From UBA6109 sp035366835 (GTDB lineage Bacteria > Desulfobacterota > Syntrophia > Syntrophales > UBA6109): a stretch of 64,000 nt of DNA. Shown here one piece after another: positions 36,398 to 44,795 of this stretch. Numbering within the stretch: the first letter of the stretch is position 1; each line of letters starts with the position of its first letter. Below the pieces are notes generated by a model. That model made no database searches. It saw only the letters and a list, made by a program, of their open reading frames with translations, and had not been told where the DNA came from. The position numbers and the translations under genes are program-made. The stretch is from the NCBI GenBank assembly GCA_035366835.1, contig DAOSIS010000015.1, forward strand, positions 1-64,000, in the 5' to 3' direction.

Positions 36398-37138
36398 TTA
36401 TTTCACCTCCGGGGTCGCATCGGGGTCGAACGGGTTCGTCCGCATGGCGAACGAGAACAGGTACGGGAAATGGTCGTGGAGATGCTGCATGTAGTCCAGC
36501 CACGCGGAAACCAGCTGCCCGTAGACCCGCTGCATGTCTGTTTCGACGTGCCGGCAGTCCGTTGCCGTCAACGCCGCCAGGTCGGTCCGCGCGGCAAGCT
36601 CCTCGGTCAGGTGAAAGACGGCGATGAGGCAGTTCGTGAAGGAGTCGTGTTCCAGAAGGCTCGGATTTTCCAGGAGGCGGAGAAGAAACTCCCTGTGCCT
36701 GACGAGGAGATCCTTCAGGGCGCGGAGGTCCGCGCCGCAGACGGCCATGTCGCCGCGGTGCTCTTTGAGCTTCCGGCTCGTTCCCGCAAACTCCTTTGCC
36801 GTCCAGGATGTCTTGACGAGGAGGTGCTTCGTGATTTGCGCGGCGCTCCGGTCGAAGCCCGACAGGACCCTCAGCAGATCGAGCCCCACTTCGCTGAAGA
36901 AGGAGCCGATCACCATGTTGAGCTTTTCCAGGAGGCTGCGCTTCTCTCGCAGGCTCAGCAATTCGTGCAGGATGAGCGTCACCAGGAGGACCTCGATGAA
37001 GACGAAGGCGACGTCTTCCAAAAGGAAGATGAAGATGTGGTGGGCGTCACGGAAGATGAGCCAATGGATGTAGTAGACGAGCGCCGAGAGGGCGATCAGC
37101 GATGCCCCCAGCAGGAAGGGCCATCGGAATCGTTTCAC
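36398..37138 (-). CDS. Membrane-anchored protein of unknown function
   Basis: A 246-residue protein with two N-terminal hydrophobic helices (about 6-30 and 40-62) followed by a long mostly helical cytoplasmic part containing LLRVLSGFDRSAAQITKHLL and a His/Asp-rich segment LDYMQHLHDHFPYLFSF near the C terminus. I do not recognise the family. The GTG at 37138 overlaps the yggS stop as GTGA, which fixes the start and links it to yggS and maf. Confidence 0.7.
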   Translation of the reverse strand: MKRFRWPFLLGASLIALSALVYYIHWLIFRDAHHIFIFLLEDVAFVFIEVLLVTLILHELLSLREKRSLLEKLNMVIGSFFSEVGLDLLRVLSGFDRSAAQITKHLLVKTSWTAKEFAGTSRKLKEHRGDMAVCGADLRALKDLLVRHREFLLRLLENPSLLEHDSFTNCLIAVFHLTEELAARTDLAALTATDCRHVETDMQRVYGQLVSAWLDYMQHLHDHFPYLFSFAMRTNPFDPDATPEVK

Positions 37139-37845
37139 GGGGATCCTTTCCGGACCGGCCGCTCGCCGAAGATCGCCCGGCCGATCCGTACGATCGTGGA
37201 GCCTTCTTCGACGGCGACTTCGAAGTCCTGGGTCATGCCCATGGACAGCTCGCGCATCGAAACCCCGGCGATGCGCTCTTCCGCGATCCGGTCCCGGAGT
37301 TCGCGGAGCGACCGGAAAAAGGGGCGGGCCTCTTCGGGATCGTCGAACCACGGCGGCATGGTCATGAGTCCGCGAACGGAAAGATTCGGCAGGGCCGCGG
37401 CGCTCCGCACGAGTTCCATGGCGCGCGCCGGGGGAATGCCGCTCTTCGTGTCCTCGCCCCCCGTATTGACCTCCACGAGGACGGGTGTGACCGTTCCGGC
37501 AAGGGCGGAACGCCGGCTCAGTTCCTGCGCCAGTTCCATCCGGTCGACGGAGTGGATCAGGTCGAAGAGCCGGACGGCGTACTTGGCCTTGTTCGTCTGG
37601 AGGTGGCCGATCATGTGCCATTCTACGGTCTTCCCGAGTTTCTCGATCTTCCGCTTCCCCTCCTGGACGTAGTTTTCGCCGATGATGTCCACGCCGGCGG
37701 CGATCGCCTCCGCCACCCGTTCGTCGTCCACCGTCTTGGTCACGGCCATCAGGCGCACGTCGGAGGGGCGACGCCCCCCGCGCAGCGCCGCATCGGCCAT
37801 GCGCTCGCGTATCCGCAGGATGTTGGAAAGGACCGCTGAGTCCAT
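37135..37845 (-). CDS. YggS-family PLP-binding protein
   Basis: A 236-residue TIM-barrel protein of the YggS/PLPBP family that binds pyridoxal phosphate and maintains PLP homeostasis. The PLP lysine is in LMAVTKTVDDERV, and IGENYVQEGKRKI, WHMIGHLQTNKAK, VLVEVNTGGEDTKSG and LSMGMTQDFEVAVEEGST are all present. It sits between maf and an unknown membrane protein in a leftward operon. Confidence 0.93.
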   Translation of the reverse strand: MDSAVLSNILRIRERMADAALRGGRRPSDVRLMAVTKTVDDERVAEAIAAGVDIIGENYVQEGKRKIEKLGKTVEWHMIGHLQTNKAKYAVRLFDLIHSVDRMELAQELSRRSALAGTVTPVLVEVNTGGEDTKSGIPPARAMELVRSAAALPNLSVRGLMTMPPWFDDPEEARPFFRSLRELRDRIAEERIAGVSMRELSMGMTQDFEVAVEEGSTIVRIGRAIFGERPVRKGSP

Positions 37846-37849
37846 GCTG

Positions 37850-38446
37850 CTAACCGGCGAAAGAGAGGATCCTGAGTTTCTTCAGAACGTCGACGACTTC
37901 ACACAGCGGAAGGCCCATGACGTTCGTGTAGGAGCCGCGGATTTCCTTGATGAAGAAGGCGCCGAGCCCCTGAACGGCGTATGCGCCCGCCTTGTCGTAC
38001 GGTTCGTCGGTCGCGGCGTACCAGGCGGCCTCGTCGTCGCCGATGGTCCGGAACGTCACGGCCGATTCCACGGCCTCGCTCACCGTCGCGGCGCGCTCCG
38101 CCGAGGTCATGCTGAAACCGGTGAAGACGCGGTGTTCCCGCCCGCTCAACTTCCGCATCATGGCGATTGCCTCCGCGGGCGACGAGGGCTTCCCGAGGAT
38201 CTCGCCGTCGATGACGACGATCGTATCGGCGCCCAGGACCCAGGCATCGGGCCGACGCAGGGAAACGGCGCCGGCCTTCGCTTCGGCCAGCCGCAGGACG
38301 TGATCCCGGGGGGATTCGCCTTCGCGAAAACTCTCATCGACGCCGCTCGGGAGGATTTCAAAGCGCAGGCCCATCTGCTGCAGCAGTTCGATGCGGCGAG
38401 GCGAGGCCGAGGCCAGGATGACCCGCCCCGTCGTCTGTAAACCCAT
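37850..38446 (-). CDS. maf: Maf-family nucleotide pyrophosphatase
   Basis: A 198-residue Maf protein expected to hydrolyse non-canonical or modified nucleoside triphosphates to monophosphates. It shows ILASASPRRIELLQQMGL, the VLGADTIVVIDGEILGKP core with the catalytic Asp, KLSGREHRVFTGF and the closing GSYTNVMGLPLCEVVDVL. It leads the leftward operon maf-yggS-membrane protein and lies 4 nt upstream of yggS. Confidence 0.94.
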   Translation of the reverse strand: MGLQTTGRVILASASPRRIELLQQMGLRFEILPSGVDESFREGESPRDHVLRLAEAKAGAVSLRRPDAWVLGADTIVVIDGEILGKPSSPAEAIAMMRKLSGREHRVFTGFSMTSAERAATVSEAVESAVTFRTIGDDEAAWYAATDEPYDKAGAYAVQGLGAFFIKEIRGSYTNVMGLPLCEVVDVLKKLRILSFAG

Positions 38447-38596
38447 GGTTGTTCTGTCTCTCCGTACTTCGTCTCGATACCTCCGTCCTTATAGAGGATT
38501 GAGGCGGGCGAGTCAAGGCGGACCCGTCCGGGGAAGGGGCTGGATTTTCGGACGGATCCGGTTTATAAGGACCCTGCCGATCGGGAGGGAAAGGAA

Positions 38597-38908
38597 ATGG
38601 CGCAACGTACGGGTTGGCTGCTGACATCGATCGCGGTGGTGGCTCTGCTGCTGGCGGGGCTCTTCGCCGCCGCGGATGCCGCCGAGAAGCGGGTTCGGGT
38701 CGTCGTTCCCGGCTGCAGTTCCTGAGGGACCGCGGCGAGGGTCCGTGCGGCCCTCCAATCCGCAGACGGGGTCGTCCGCTGGGAGACCGTGAAGGCGAAC
38801 ACCCTGGTCATCACGTTCGACGACGCAAGGACGTCGGTGGAACGTATCGTTGAATCCCTGAAGGCGGGCAAACTGACCGTGCAGGGGAAACCCGAGATCC
38901 TCAAATAG
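38597..38908 (+). CDS. Candidate selenoprotein: exported HMA-like domain with CxxU
   Basis: Reading from an ATG at 38597 (GGGAGG upstream) through an in-frame TGA at 38723-38725 to a TAG at 38906-38908 gives 103 residues. Residues 7-26 are a hydrophobic signal or anchor. Residues 31-103 follow the beta-alpha-beta-beta-alpha-beta order of HMA/MerP domains, and the metal-site motif reads GCSSUGTAARV, so the UGA falls on the second metal-ligand position (CxxC to CxxU). A hairpin starts directly at the UGA (separate entry). Read without recoding, the gene would be cut to 42 residues. The alternative is a Cys-to-stop mutation (TGC or TGT to TGA). It is isolated on the plus strand between maf and manC. 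Confidence 0.75.
38724..38755 (+). promoter_or_regulatory. Candidate bacterial SECIS hairpin
   Basis: Directly after the U of the UGA, GAGGG (38724-38728) pairs with CCCTC (38751-38755) and CCGC (38730-38733) with GCGG (38747-38750), with A38729 bulged. Inside the loop CG/CG (38736-38737 with 38744-38745) closes a hexaloop AGGGUC. The E. coli fdhF element has the same plan, a hexaloop AGGUCU closed by a short helix. The loop begins about 13 nt after the UGA, a little nearer than in E. coli. Confidence 0.6.
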
Positions 38909-38929
38909 AAGAATCGGAGGGCGCAGGCG

Positions 38930-40000
38930 CTACAGCAGTTCCTTCCAGCCACGTCGCTCGATTTCCACGACCGCCTTCTTCACGTCCTGGGAGGCGCCTC
39001 TCCGGCAGATGAGGAGGGCGTCTTCCGTTTCCACGACGATCAGGTCCTTCACGCCGACGAGGGCGACGAGCTTTTTCGCGCCGTGGACCAGCACGTTCGC
39101 GGCATCGACCTCGACGAGACGGCAGGAGGCGGCGTTTCCGCAGGCGTCCTTTTCCGAGATCTCCCACAGGGCATCCCAACTGCCCACATCCGACCAGCCG
39201 AAGTCGCCGCGCAGGACGAGCACGTTGCCGGCCTTTTCCATCACGCCGTAGTCGATGGAGACGGCGGGAAGCTGCTCGTAGATCCTGCGGAATTCCTCTC
39301 TTGAAGGGGCGGAGGCCGGGAGTGCCGCGATCCTCCCGAGGCCGTCGTTCAGATCCGGCATCCAGCGTCCGATGGCCCGCAGGATGCTCCCCGCACGCCA
39401 GACGAACATGCCGCTGTTCCACAGGAATCCGCCCCGGGCGAGGAATTCGCAGGCCGTCGCGCGGTCCGGCTTTTCACGGATCGAGGCCACGCGGAACACC
39501 TCCTCCCCGCGGGCGTCGAAGGCCTTCTCGCCGCACTCCAGGTATCCGTAGCCGGTTTCCGGGCCGGTGGGCTGGATGCCGATCGTGACCAGGACGTCTC
39601 CCGTGGCAGCCGCATCCGCCGCCGCAGCCAGCACGCTGCGGAATCGTTCCGCGTCGAGGATGATCTGGTCGGAAGGCAGAACGAGCATCACCTCTCCGGG
39701 ATCCCGCCGGGCGATCTCCATGGCGGCCCAGCCGATGCAGGGGGCCGTGTTCCGCCCCGCCGGTTCGATGAGGATGTTCTCGCGCGGCAATTCCGGGAGC
39801 TGGCGGATCAGCGCCCCGGCGTGGCTCTCGCCGGTCACGATCAGGATCTTCTCGGGCGGGACCAGGGGAAGCACCCGGGCGACCGTTTCCTGGACGATGG
39901 TCCTGCCGCCGAAGAGGTCCAAGAGGTGCTTGGGAAGTTTCTCCCGGCTCTTCGGCCAGAAGCGGCTTCCTCTCCCCCCTGCCATGATGACCGCGTGCAT
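38930..40000 (-). CDS. manC: Mannose-1-phosphate guanylyltransferase
   Basis: Makes GDP-mannose from mannose-1-phosphate and GTP. The 356-residue protein has the nucleotidyltransferase signature GGRGSRFWPKSREKLPK, EPAGRNTAPCIGWAA, PSDQIILD, FLWNSGMFVWRA and DYGVMEKAGNV. It is the short, isomerase-free type, and a stand-alone isomerase-like cupin is at 26185. The ATG at 40000 follows AAGGA; an upstream in-frame ATG at 40162 adds only low-complexity sequence. It probably feeds surface polysaccharide or glycan synthesis. Confidence 0.93.
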   Translation of the reverse strand: MHAVIMAGGRGSRFWPKSREKLPKHLLDLFGGRTIVQETVARVLPLVPPEKILIVTGESHAGALIRQLPELPRENILIEPAGRNTAPCIGWAAMEIARRDPGEVMLVLPSDQIILDAERFRSVLAAAADAAATGDVLVTIGIQPTGPETGYGYLECGEKAFDARGEEVFRVASIREKPDRATACEFLARGGFLWNSGMFVWRAGSILRAIGRWMPDLNDGLGRIAALPASAPSREEFRRIYEQLPAVSIDYGVMEKAGNVLVLRGDFGWSDVGSWDALWEISEKDACGNAASCRLVEVDAANVLVHGAKKLVALVGVKDLIVVETEDALLICRRGASQDVKKAVVEIERRGWKELL

Positions 40001-40288
40001 GGGTCTTTTCCTTTCGCTGTCCGGATCGCGGGAACGGCGCCTGCGGCACCCGTCCGCGGAGGGCCTGGAGGCCGCAGGTGCTTCCTTATACAACGATCCG
40101 CCTTGCTTTTGAAGGGCCGAATCGATATGTTGGCGCCAGCGCAGAAAGCGCATTGATGACACCTGTCCCGGGTCGCCGGGATATTTTTCGACCCTGCAAA
40201 CTCTCGCCGCGGAGGCAAGAGGCCCCGAAAAATCTCCAAGGCGCCCCTGCGACGGACATCATCAACAGCGGAAGAAGAGGCTGATGAC

Positions 40289-41473
40289 ATGCCCGATTAC
40301 CCTGTTTTGAAATTGAAGGCCGGACGCGATGTCCCGCTGCGGCGCGGCCATCCCTGGGTCTTCTCGGGCGCCGTTTCGCGCGTGGAGGGGAATCCGGCCC
40401 CCGGAGACGTCGTGACGGCCGCCTCTTCCGACGGCGTTGCGTTGGCGATCGGATTTTACCAGCCTTCGTCGGATATCGTCTTCCGGCGCCTGTCCTGGGA
40501 CACCCGTGCGACCGTCGATGGGGACTTCTGGCGAAGAAGACTCCGGGACGCGATGTCGTTGCGACGGCGTGTCGTGCCGCCGGACACGACGGCCTACCGC
40601 CTGGTCAATGCGGAAGGGGACGGCATGCCTGGCCTCGTGGCCGATCTCTACGGCGATGTCCTGGCGGTCTCCATCGGGACGGCGGGCATGGACCGCCGCC
40701 GCGAAGAACTCGCCGGGATCTTTCGGACGGAACTGTGCACGAGGTGGATCTGCGAGCGGAGCGAAGGGCGCTCCCGCCGGCGCGAGGGGTTGTCCGACCG
40801 GGTCGGACTGCTGCAGGGAGAGGAACTGCCGGCCCTGGTGCCGATCCGCGAGGAAGGAAGGAAATACCTCGTCGATGTCGCTTCGGGACAGAAGACCGGT
40901 TTCTTTCTGGATCAGCGCGTCAACCGCGGGATCGTCGCCGAGATCAGCGCCGGCATGTCGGTCCTGAACGCCTTTTCCTACACCGGCGGATTCTCCGTCG
41001 CCTGTGCCTGCGCGGGCGCGGCCCGTGTGGTCTCCGTGGAGGTTTCTGCGGCCGCCAACGCCATTGCCGGGCGCAACCTTGCCGCCAATGGAATCCCCCT
41101 CGACCGGCACCCGATCGTGGAGGCGGACGTCTTCAACTATCTCAGGGAGACGGAGGAGAGGTTCGACGTGATCGTCCTCGACCCGCCCGCCTTTGCGAAG
41201 TCGAGCCGGGACGTGCCGTCGGCCGCAAGGGGCTACAAGGAGGTCCATCTCCAGGCGCTGAAAAGGCTGAAAAGCGGGGGGATCCTGGCCACGTTTTCCT
41301 GCTCCAACCCCGTCGACGAAGAGCTGTTCAGGAAGATCGTCCTCGGGGCGCTTCGCGACGGGGGGCGGTCCGCCGCAATCCTCCGCTCGCTGGGCCCCTC
41401 GCCCGATCACCCCACGGACCCGGGCCATCCGGAGGGCCGTTATCTGAAGGGGCTGCTGCTGTTCGTGGCCTGA
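40289..41473 (+). CDS. Class I rRNA methyltransferase, RlmI-like
   Basis: A 394-residue protein with an N-terminal PUA domain (LKAGRDVPLRRGHPWVFSGA) and a C-terminal SAM methyltransferase domain containing DVASGQKTGFFLDQRVNR, LNAFSYTGGFSVACACAGA, VSVEVSAAAN and the catalytic DPPAFAKSSRDV with the Cys in ATFSCSNPVDEE. This is the RlmI/YccW family, which methylates a 23S rRNA cytosine; the exact base here is not provable. It is divergent from manC. Confidence 0.88.
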   Translation: MPDYPVLKLKAGRDVPLRRGHPWVFSGAVSRVEGNPAPGDVVTAASSDGVALAIGFYQPSSDIVFRRLSWDTRATVDGDFWRRRLRDAMSLRRRVVPPDTTAYRLVNAEGDGMPGLVADLYGDVLAVSIGTAGMDRRREELAGIFRTELCTRWICERSEGRSRRREGLSDRVGLLQGEELPALVPIREEGRKYLVDVASGQKTGFFLDQRVNRGIVAEISAGMSVLNAFSYTGGFSVACACAGAARVVSVEVSAAANAIAGRNLAANGIPLDRHPIVEADVFNYLRETEERFDVIVLDPPAFAKSSRDVPSAARGYKEVHLQALKRLKSGGILATFSCSNPVDEELFRKIVLGALRDGGRSAAILRSLGPSPDHPTDPGHPEGRYLKGLLLFVA

Positions 41474-41514
41474 GCGCGCGCCGCTTCCCGCGGGTCTATG
41501 CGGTCATGATTCCT

Positions 41515-41961
41515 TCATTTCCCCTGCGGGGCGGAGTCCTGGGTCTCCGGGGCCAGGGCCTCGGAGATGCGTTTGCCGAGCCGTTCGTGGATGAGTTCCG
41601 AGGCCAGGTTGTTGCCGGCCATGCCGACACGGACACCCACGGCGGTCGAGTTCTTCTCGACGTACTCGATCTGAACCACGACGTTTTCATCCTGAACGAC
41701 CGCCTTCATCGCGCCCGTAGCGATCTCGCGTTTTTTCTCGAGATCCCCTGCCTTGAGCTCCAGCAGCGTCTTTTCGGCGGCCGGCCAGACGACGTCGAAG
41801 GGCGCGTTGTACGTCGATCGGAGGTAGCCGTCCGTAAAGATGAAATGGCCCGAACGGACGCCGACGGTCTTGCTGCCCACGGTCAGGGCCGCGTCACATC
41901 CGATCAGGAGCACAAGGGCCGCAAGCGGCGCGAGAACCATTCGCAGTGTCCCTCTCTTCAT
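41515..41961 (-). CDS. DUF3568-like lipoprotein
   Basis: A 148-residue predicted lipoprotein: a hydrophobic N terminus ends in LLIGC, a lipobox with the acylated Cys at about residue 22. The mature part, DGYLRSTYNAPFDVVWPAAE followed by IEYVEKNSTAVGVRVG, resembles DUF3568. Function is unknown. It has its own promoter at 42069-42097 and is convergent with the RlmI-like gene. Confidence 0.75.
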   Translation of the reverse strand: MKRGTLRMVLAPLAALVLLIGCDAALTVGSKTVGVRSGHFIFTDGYLRSTYNAPFDVVWPAAEKTLLELKAGDLEKKREIATGAMKAVVQDENVVVQIEYVEKNSTAVGVRVGMAGNNLASELIHERLGKRISEALAPETQDSAPQGK

Positions 41962-42068
41962 GGCGTGTCATCCTTTGCTGTGGCGAAGTTTCGTATGCCG
42001 GCGCCCCGCACGGCGGAACGCGGACCCATCGGCGAGCGGAGGCGGAAGGACGTTTTCGACGGACGGTC

Positions 42069-42097
42069 ATAGTAAAATAGGACGCCCTGTCTGTCAA
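42069..42097 (-). promoter_or_regulatory. Sigma-70-like promoter for the DUF3568 lipoprotein
   Basis: Minus strand: consensus -35 TTGACA (42097-42092), a 17-bp spacer, -10 TACTAT (42074-42069). It would give a leader of about 100 nt before the ATG at 41961. Confidence 0.6.
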
Positions 42098-42130
42098 TCT
42101 TCCCTTTTCGTTCCCCGCCGCCGGGAGGGA

Positions 42131-43309
42131 TCAGCGGAGATAGGGGCCGAGACCCTCGGCGGCGACTTTTTCGGAAACCGGGAAGTTTCTGAGTTCGACG
42201 GGTTTGCCGGGATTTGCTTCCTGAAAAGCCTTCAGGAATTCCTCGATGCCGGCCAGATGGCGGGCCACCCGTTCGTTCTCGAGGGGATGGCCGCCTTCGT
42301 CGTACTCCACGAAGAGACGCCCCGCCTTCGCCGCCCGCACATACATCTTGTCCCTGCCCTTGACGATCAGGTCGGCGGTTGTCCTTCCGCGCAGCCTCCC
42401 CTGCGCCGGGTTGGCGGTCTCCATGAGCACCGCCAGCGCCGCCGTGTGATCGCCCAGTTCCCGATGCGTGAGGCCGTGCAGATTCTTCGGCGACGGCTCC
42501 AGGGCGATCTTGATCCCCCGCATCTCCAGGTTCATCACCACGGCCACGGCGAGCGGCATCGCCCGCTCGTGGGCGACGATGGCATGAATCACGGGATACT
42601 CCGGCGAGGCCTCGTGAAGGTCGATCACCAGGTCGACCTTTTCGCGCCGGACCAGTTCCGTGATGGCGAAGGCGACCCGTTCCGTGAAGTTTCCGTCCGG
42701 GCGGCCCGGAAAGGCCCGGTTCAGGTTCCTCGTCTGGTTGCCGGAGAGCGTCTGTCCCGATGGATAGTGAAGGTAGATGTCGGGGTCCGGCCATTGATCC
42801 ATGGGGCTTGTTCCGCGTGAGCCGTAGCGGAACCAGCGTTTCCCCGAGGGCGTGTCGATGCTGAAGGCCTGCGGGCTTGCCTCCTGCGGGTCGCCGGCGG
42901 TGAAGCCGCTGGCGTTGGCCCGCGGGATCACGAAAAGGCGTCCCTTTTCGGCTGCGGCGTTTTCGACGATCGTGATCGCCGCCAGATGGCCGGACGGCTC
43001 GTTCGGATGGGTCCCCCCGAGGATGAGGACCGTGCCGCCGGGCTCTTTGCCTGCAAGAAGAAACACCTCGGAGTCCCCGCGCGTCCCCGCCAGCGGTCCG
43101 AAGTAATCGCGGAGATGGCGGATTTTCGTGACCCCGGGGCCGGCCTTGACGGGCAGGGGACGGCGGTGGTCGAGGAACGAACCCGCCGCCGCCCCGGCGA
43201 CGGCCAGCGCCGCCAGGAGCAGCAGCGTGCCCCGCGCCGTCTTCTTTTTCAGCAATCCTCGCAGACTCGACATGGTCGACCCGACTTCATCCGGTTTCCC
43301 GGCCTTCAC
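42131..43309 (-). CDS. M14/aspartoacylase-like zinc hydrolase, membrane-anchored
   Basis: A 392-residue member of the succinylglutamate desuccinylase/aspartoacylase branch of M14. A hydrophobic anchor (about 27-44) puts the domain outside the membrane. Zinc ligands are in LGGTHPNEPSG (His and Glu) and LVIDLHEASPEY (His); YSG-like TLSGNQTRNLNRAFPGRPDG lies between. The substrate is unknown, probably an N-acyl or amide-linked amino acid. The GTG at 43309 overlaps the stop of a 52-codon gene as GTGA, tying it to the TRAP-like permease. A paralogue is at 48935. Confidence 0.83.
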   Translation of the reverse strand: MKAGKPDEVGSTMSSLRGLLKKKTARGTLLLLAALAVAGAAAGSFLDHRRPLPVKAGPGVTKIRHLRDYFGPLAGTRGDSEVFLLAGKEPGGTVLILGGTHPNEPSGHLAAITIVENAAAEKGRLFVIPRANASGFTAGDPQEASPQAFSIDTPSGKRWFRYGSRGTSPMDQWPDPDIYLHYPSGQTLSGNQTRNLNRAFPGRPDGNFTERVAFAITELVRREKVDLVIDLHEASPEYPVIHAIVAHERAMPLAVAVVMNLEMRGIKIALEPSPKNLHGLTHRELGDHTAALAVLMETANPAQGRLRGRTTADLIVKGRDKMYVRAAKAGRLFVEYDEGGHPLENERVARHLAGIEEFLKAFQEANPGKPVELRNFPVSEKVAAEGLGPYLR

Positions 43310-43464
43310 TTGATCATCAGGACGCGCAGCAGCAGCGGCACGACCAGGAACGCCGCCATCACCTGAAAATAACCATCCTCCTCGTCCAGGGCGCTCCAGG
43401 CGGTGAGGCCCAGAACCAGGAGGACGATGAGGCGGTAAACGATGACCATGATGGCGTCGATCAT
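43306..43464 (-). CDS. Small membrane protein coupled to the TRAP-like permease
   Basis: A 52-residue protein with two hydrophobic helices (about 5-21 and 33-49) separated by a short acidic loop, ALDEEDGYFQ. It starts on an ATG that overlaps the permease stop (ATGA) and ends in a TGA overlapping the next start (GTGA), so all three are coupled. It occupies the position a DctQ-like small TRAP subunit would hold but is far shorter than the usual four-helix protein. I do not recognise the family. Confidence 0.72.
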   Translation of the reverse strand: MIDAIMVIVYRLIVLLVLGLTAWSALDEEDGYFQVMAAFLVVPLLLRVLMIK

Positions 43465-44735
43465 AGAAGTTTCCCTACCCAGTTTGCGTAAACCAGCGCC
43501 GCGATGCCGACGAGATCGATGACGAGCGCCGGCCACAGGCAGCGCCGGAGGACCGTGAAGTAGTTTTCGATCTGCAGGACCTGCGCCGCGAACATCCCCG
43601 CCAGCGCCGTCGGCGGTACGAGGTCCCCGAGGCTTGACACCAGCGCCAGCGCCGACACGGCCAGGATCTGGTCCTTTCCCAGGAGTGCAAGCGCGATGGG
43701 AACGCCCAGGACGCTGGCGGAGCCGATCGCGGAAACGGCCCCGAAGGCGGGGACCGCCGTGGCGACGGCGATCAGGAGCCACGCCTTGGGCAGGGTGAGC
43801 GACGTCACGACGAAGGCGCCCCTCGCCCCCGTCAGCGTCATCATCTGGATGAACATCCCGACGCCCATCAGGATTCCCATGACCGGGATGGCTTCGCGCA
43901 TCGCTTCCCGCGCGGTCTTCAGGAACTGGATCCGCCGGCCCGTGAAGAGGCCGACCGCCGTCGAGAGGACGAAGGCGAAGGAGAGTCCGGGATCGTAGAT
44001 ATACCGCGGGGCCGCCTTCGGCAGGATCATGAGCGCGAAGAGGACGGCGAGGGGAAGGTAGAGCTTCCAGCCGTAATCGGGGAACAGGGACGGCGGCATG
44101 GAGGCGGACAGCTCGGCGAGCGGGATGTCCCGGCGGACGTGGCGCCTCCCCATGGCCAGGACGAAGACCATGGCGAGCGGAACGGTGAGCAGGGTCAGCG
44201 GCCAGAAAAACCCGACATAGGGCATGTCCAGGCCCTCGCCGACGATCATGGCGGGGATGCAGACCGGCGGCGCGATCATGCCGAGCAGCGAACCGATGGC
44301 GATGATGGCCGCCGTCTGGGCGCGGGGGATGCCGAGGTTCATCATCACCGGCGCCACCAGCGCGCCCGTCGTGAAGACGCAGGCCGTCGAAGAACCGGTG
44401 ATGGCGCCGGGGAACAGGACCAGCAGCATGAGCACCATGAGCAGCAGCGAAGGCCTCCGATGGAATGCCTCCGTCACCTGCCGCCCGAGGGTGTCGAGCA
44501 CTCCCGTGCGCTGGAGCACTTTCATGTAGATCATCGCCGTGGCGATGACGATGATGAAATCGAAGAAGCTGAACATCCCCTCCACAAGCGACCGGATGGG
44601 GACGCCCTCGCCGGCGGCCAGGGCGCCGGTGACGGAGGCCGCCACGAGACCGAGTGCGACCGGAAGCTTCAGGCCGAAACAGCCGCCCGCGAACACGGCG
44701 ACCATCGCGGCAAGCGTAAGGAGTTCAGGTTCCAT
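43461..44735 (-). CDS. TRAP-type large permease subunit (DctM-like)
   Basis: A 424-residue membrane protein with about ten to twelve helices. It resembles the DctM/SiaM large subunit of TRAP transporters and the wider ion-transporter superfamily: PGAITGSSTACVFTTGALVAP, GMIAPPVCIPAMI and PAFGAVSAIGSASVLGVPIA give the paired re-entrant loops. No periplasmic DctP binding protein or normal DctQ subunit is adjacent, so coupling is unclear. It is followed by a 52-residue membrane protein and an M14 hydrolase in one coupled unit. Confidence 0.82.
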   Translation of the reverse strand: MEPELLTLAAMVAVFAGGCFGLKLPVALGLVAASVTGALAAGEGVPIRSLVEGMFSFFDFIIVIATAMIYMKVLQRTGVLDTLGRQVTEAFHRRPSLLLMVLMLLVLFPGAITGSSTACVFTTGALVAPVMMNLGIPRAQTAAIIAIGSLLGMIAPPVCIPAMIVGEGLDMPYVGFFWPLTLLTVPLAMVFVLAMGRRHVRRDIPLAELSASMPPSLFPDYGWKLYLPLAVLFALMILPKAAPRYIYDPGLSFAFVLSTAVGLFTGRRIQFLKTAREAMREAIPVMGILMGVGMFIQMMTLTGARGAFVVTSLTLPKAWLLIAVATAVPAFGAVSAIGSASVLGVPIALALLGKDQILAVSALALVSSLGDLVPPTALAGMFAAQVLQIENYFTVLRRCLWPALVIDLVGIAALVYANWVGKLL

Positions 44736-44795
44736 GGGTAGACCGCTTCCTCGACGATGTCAGGCTAATACCCGGCCGCGAACCCCGTCCCGTAT

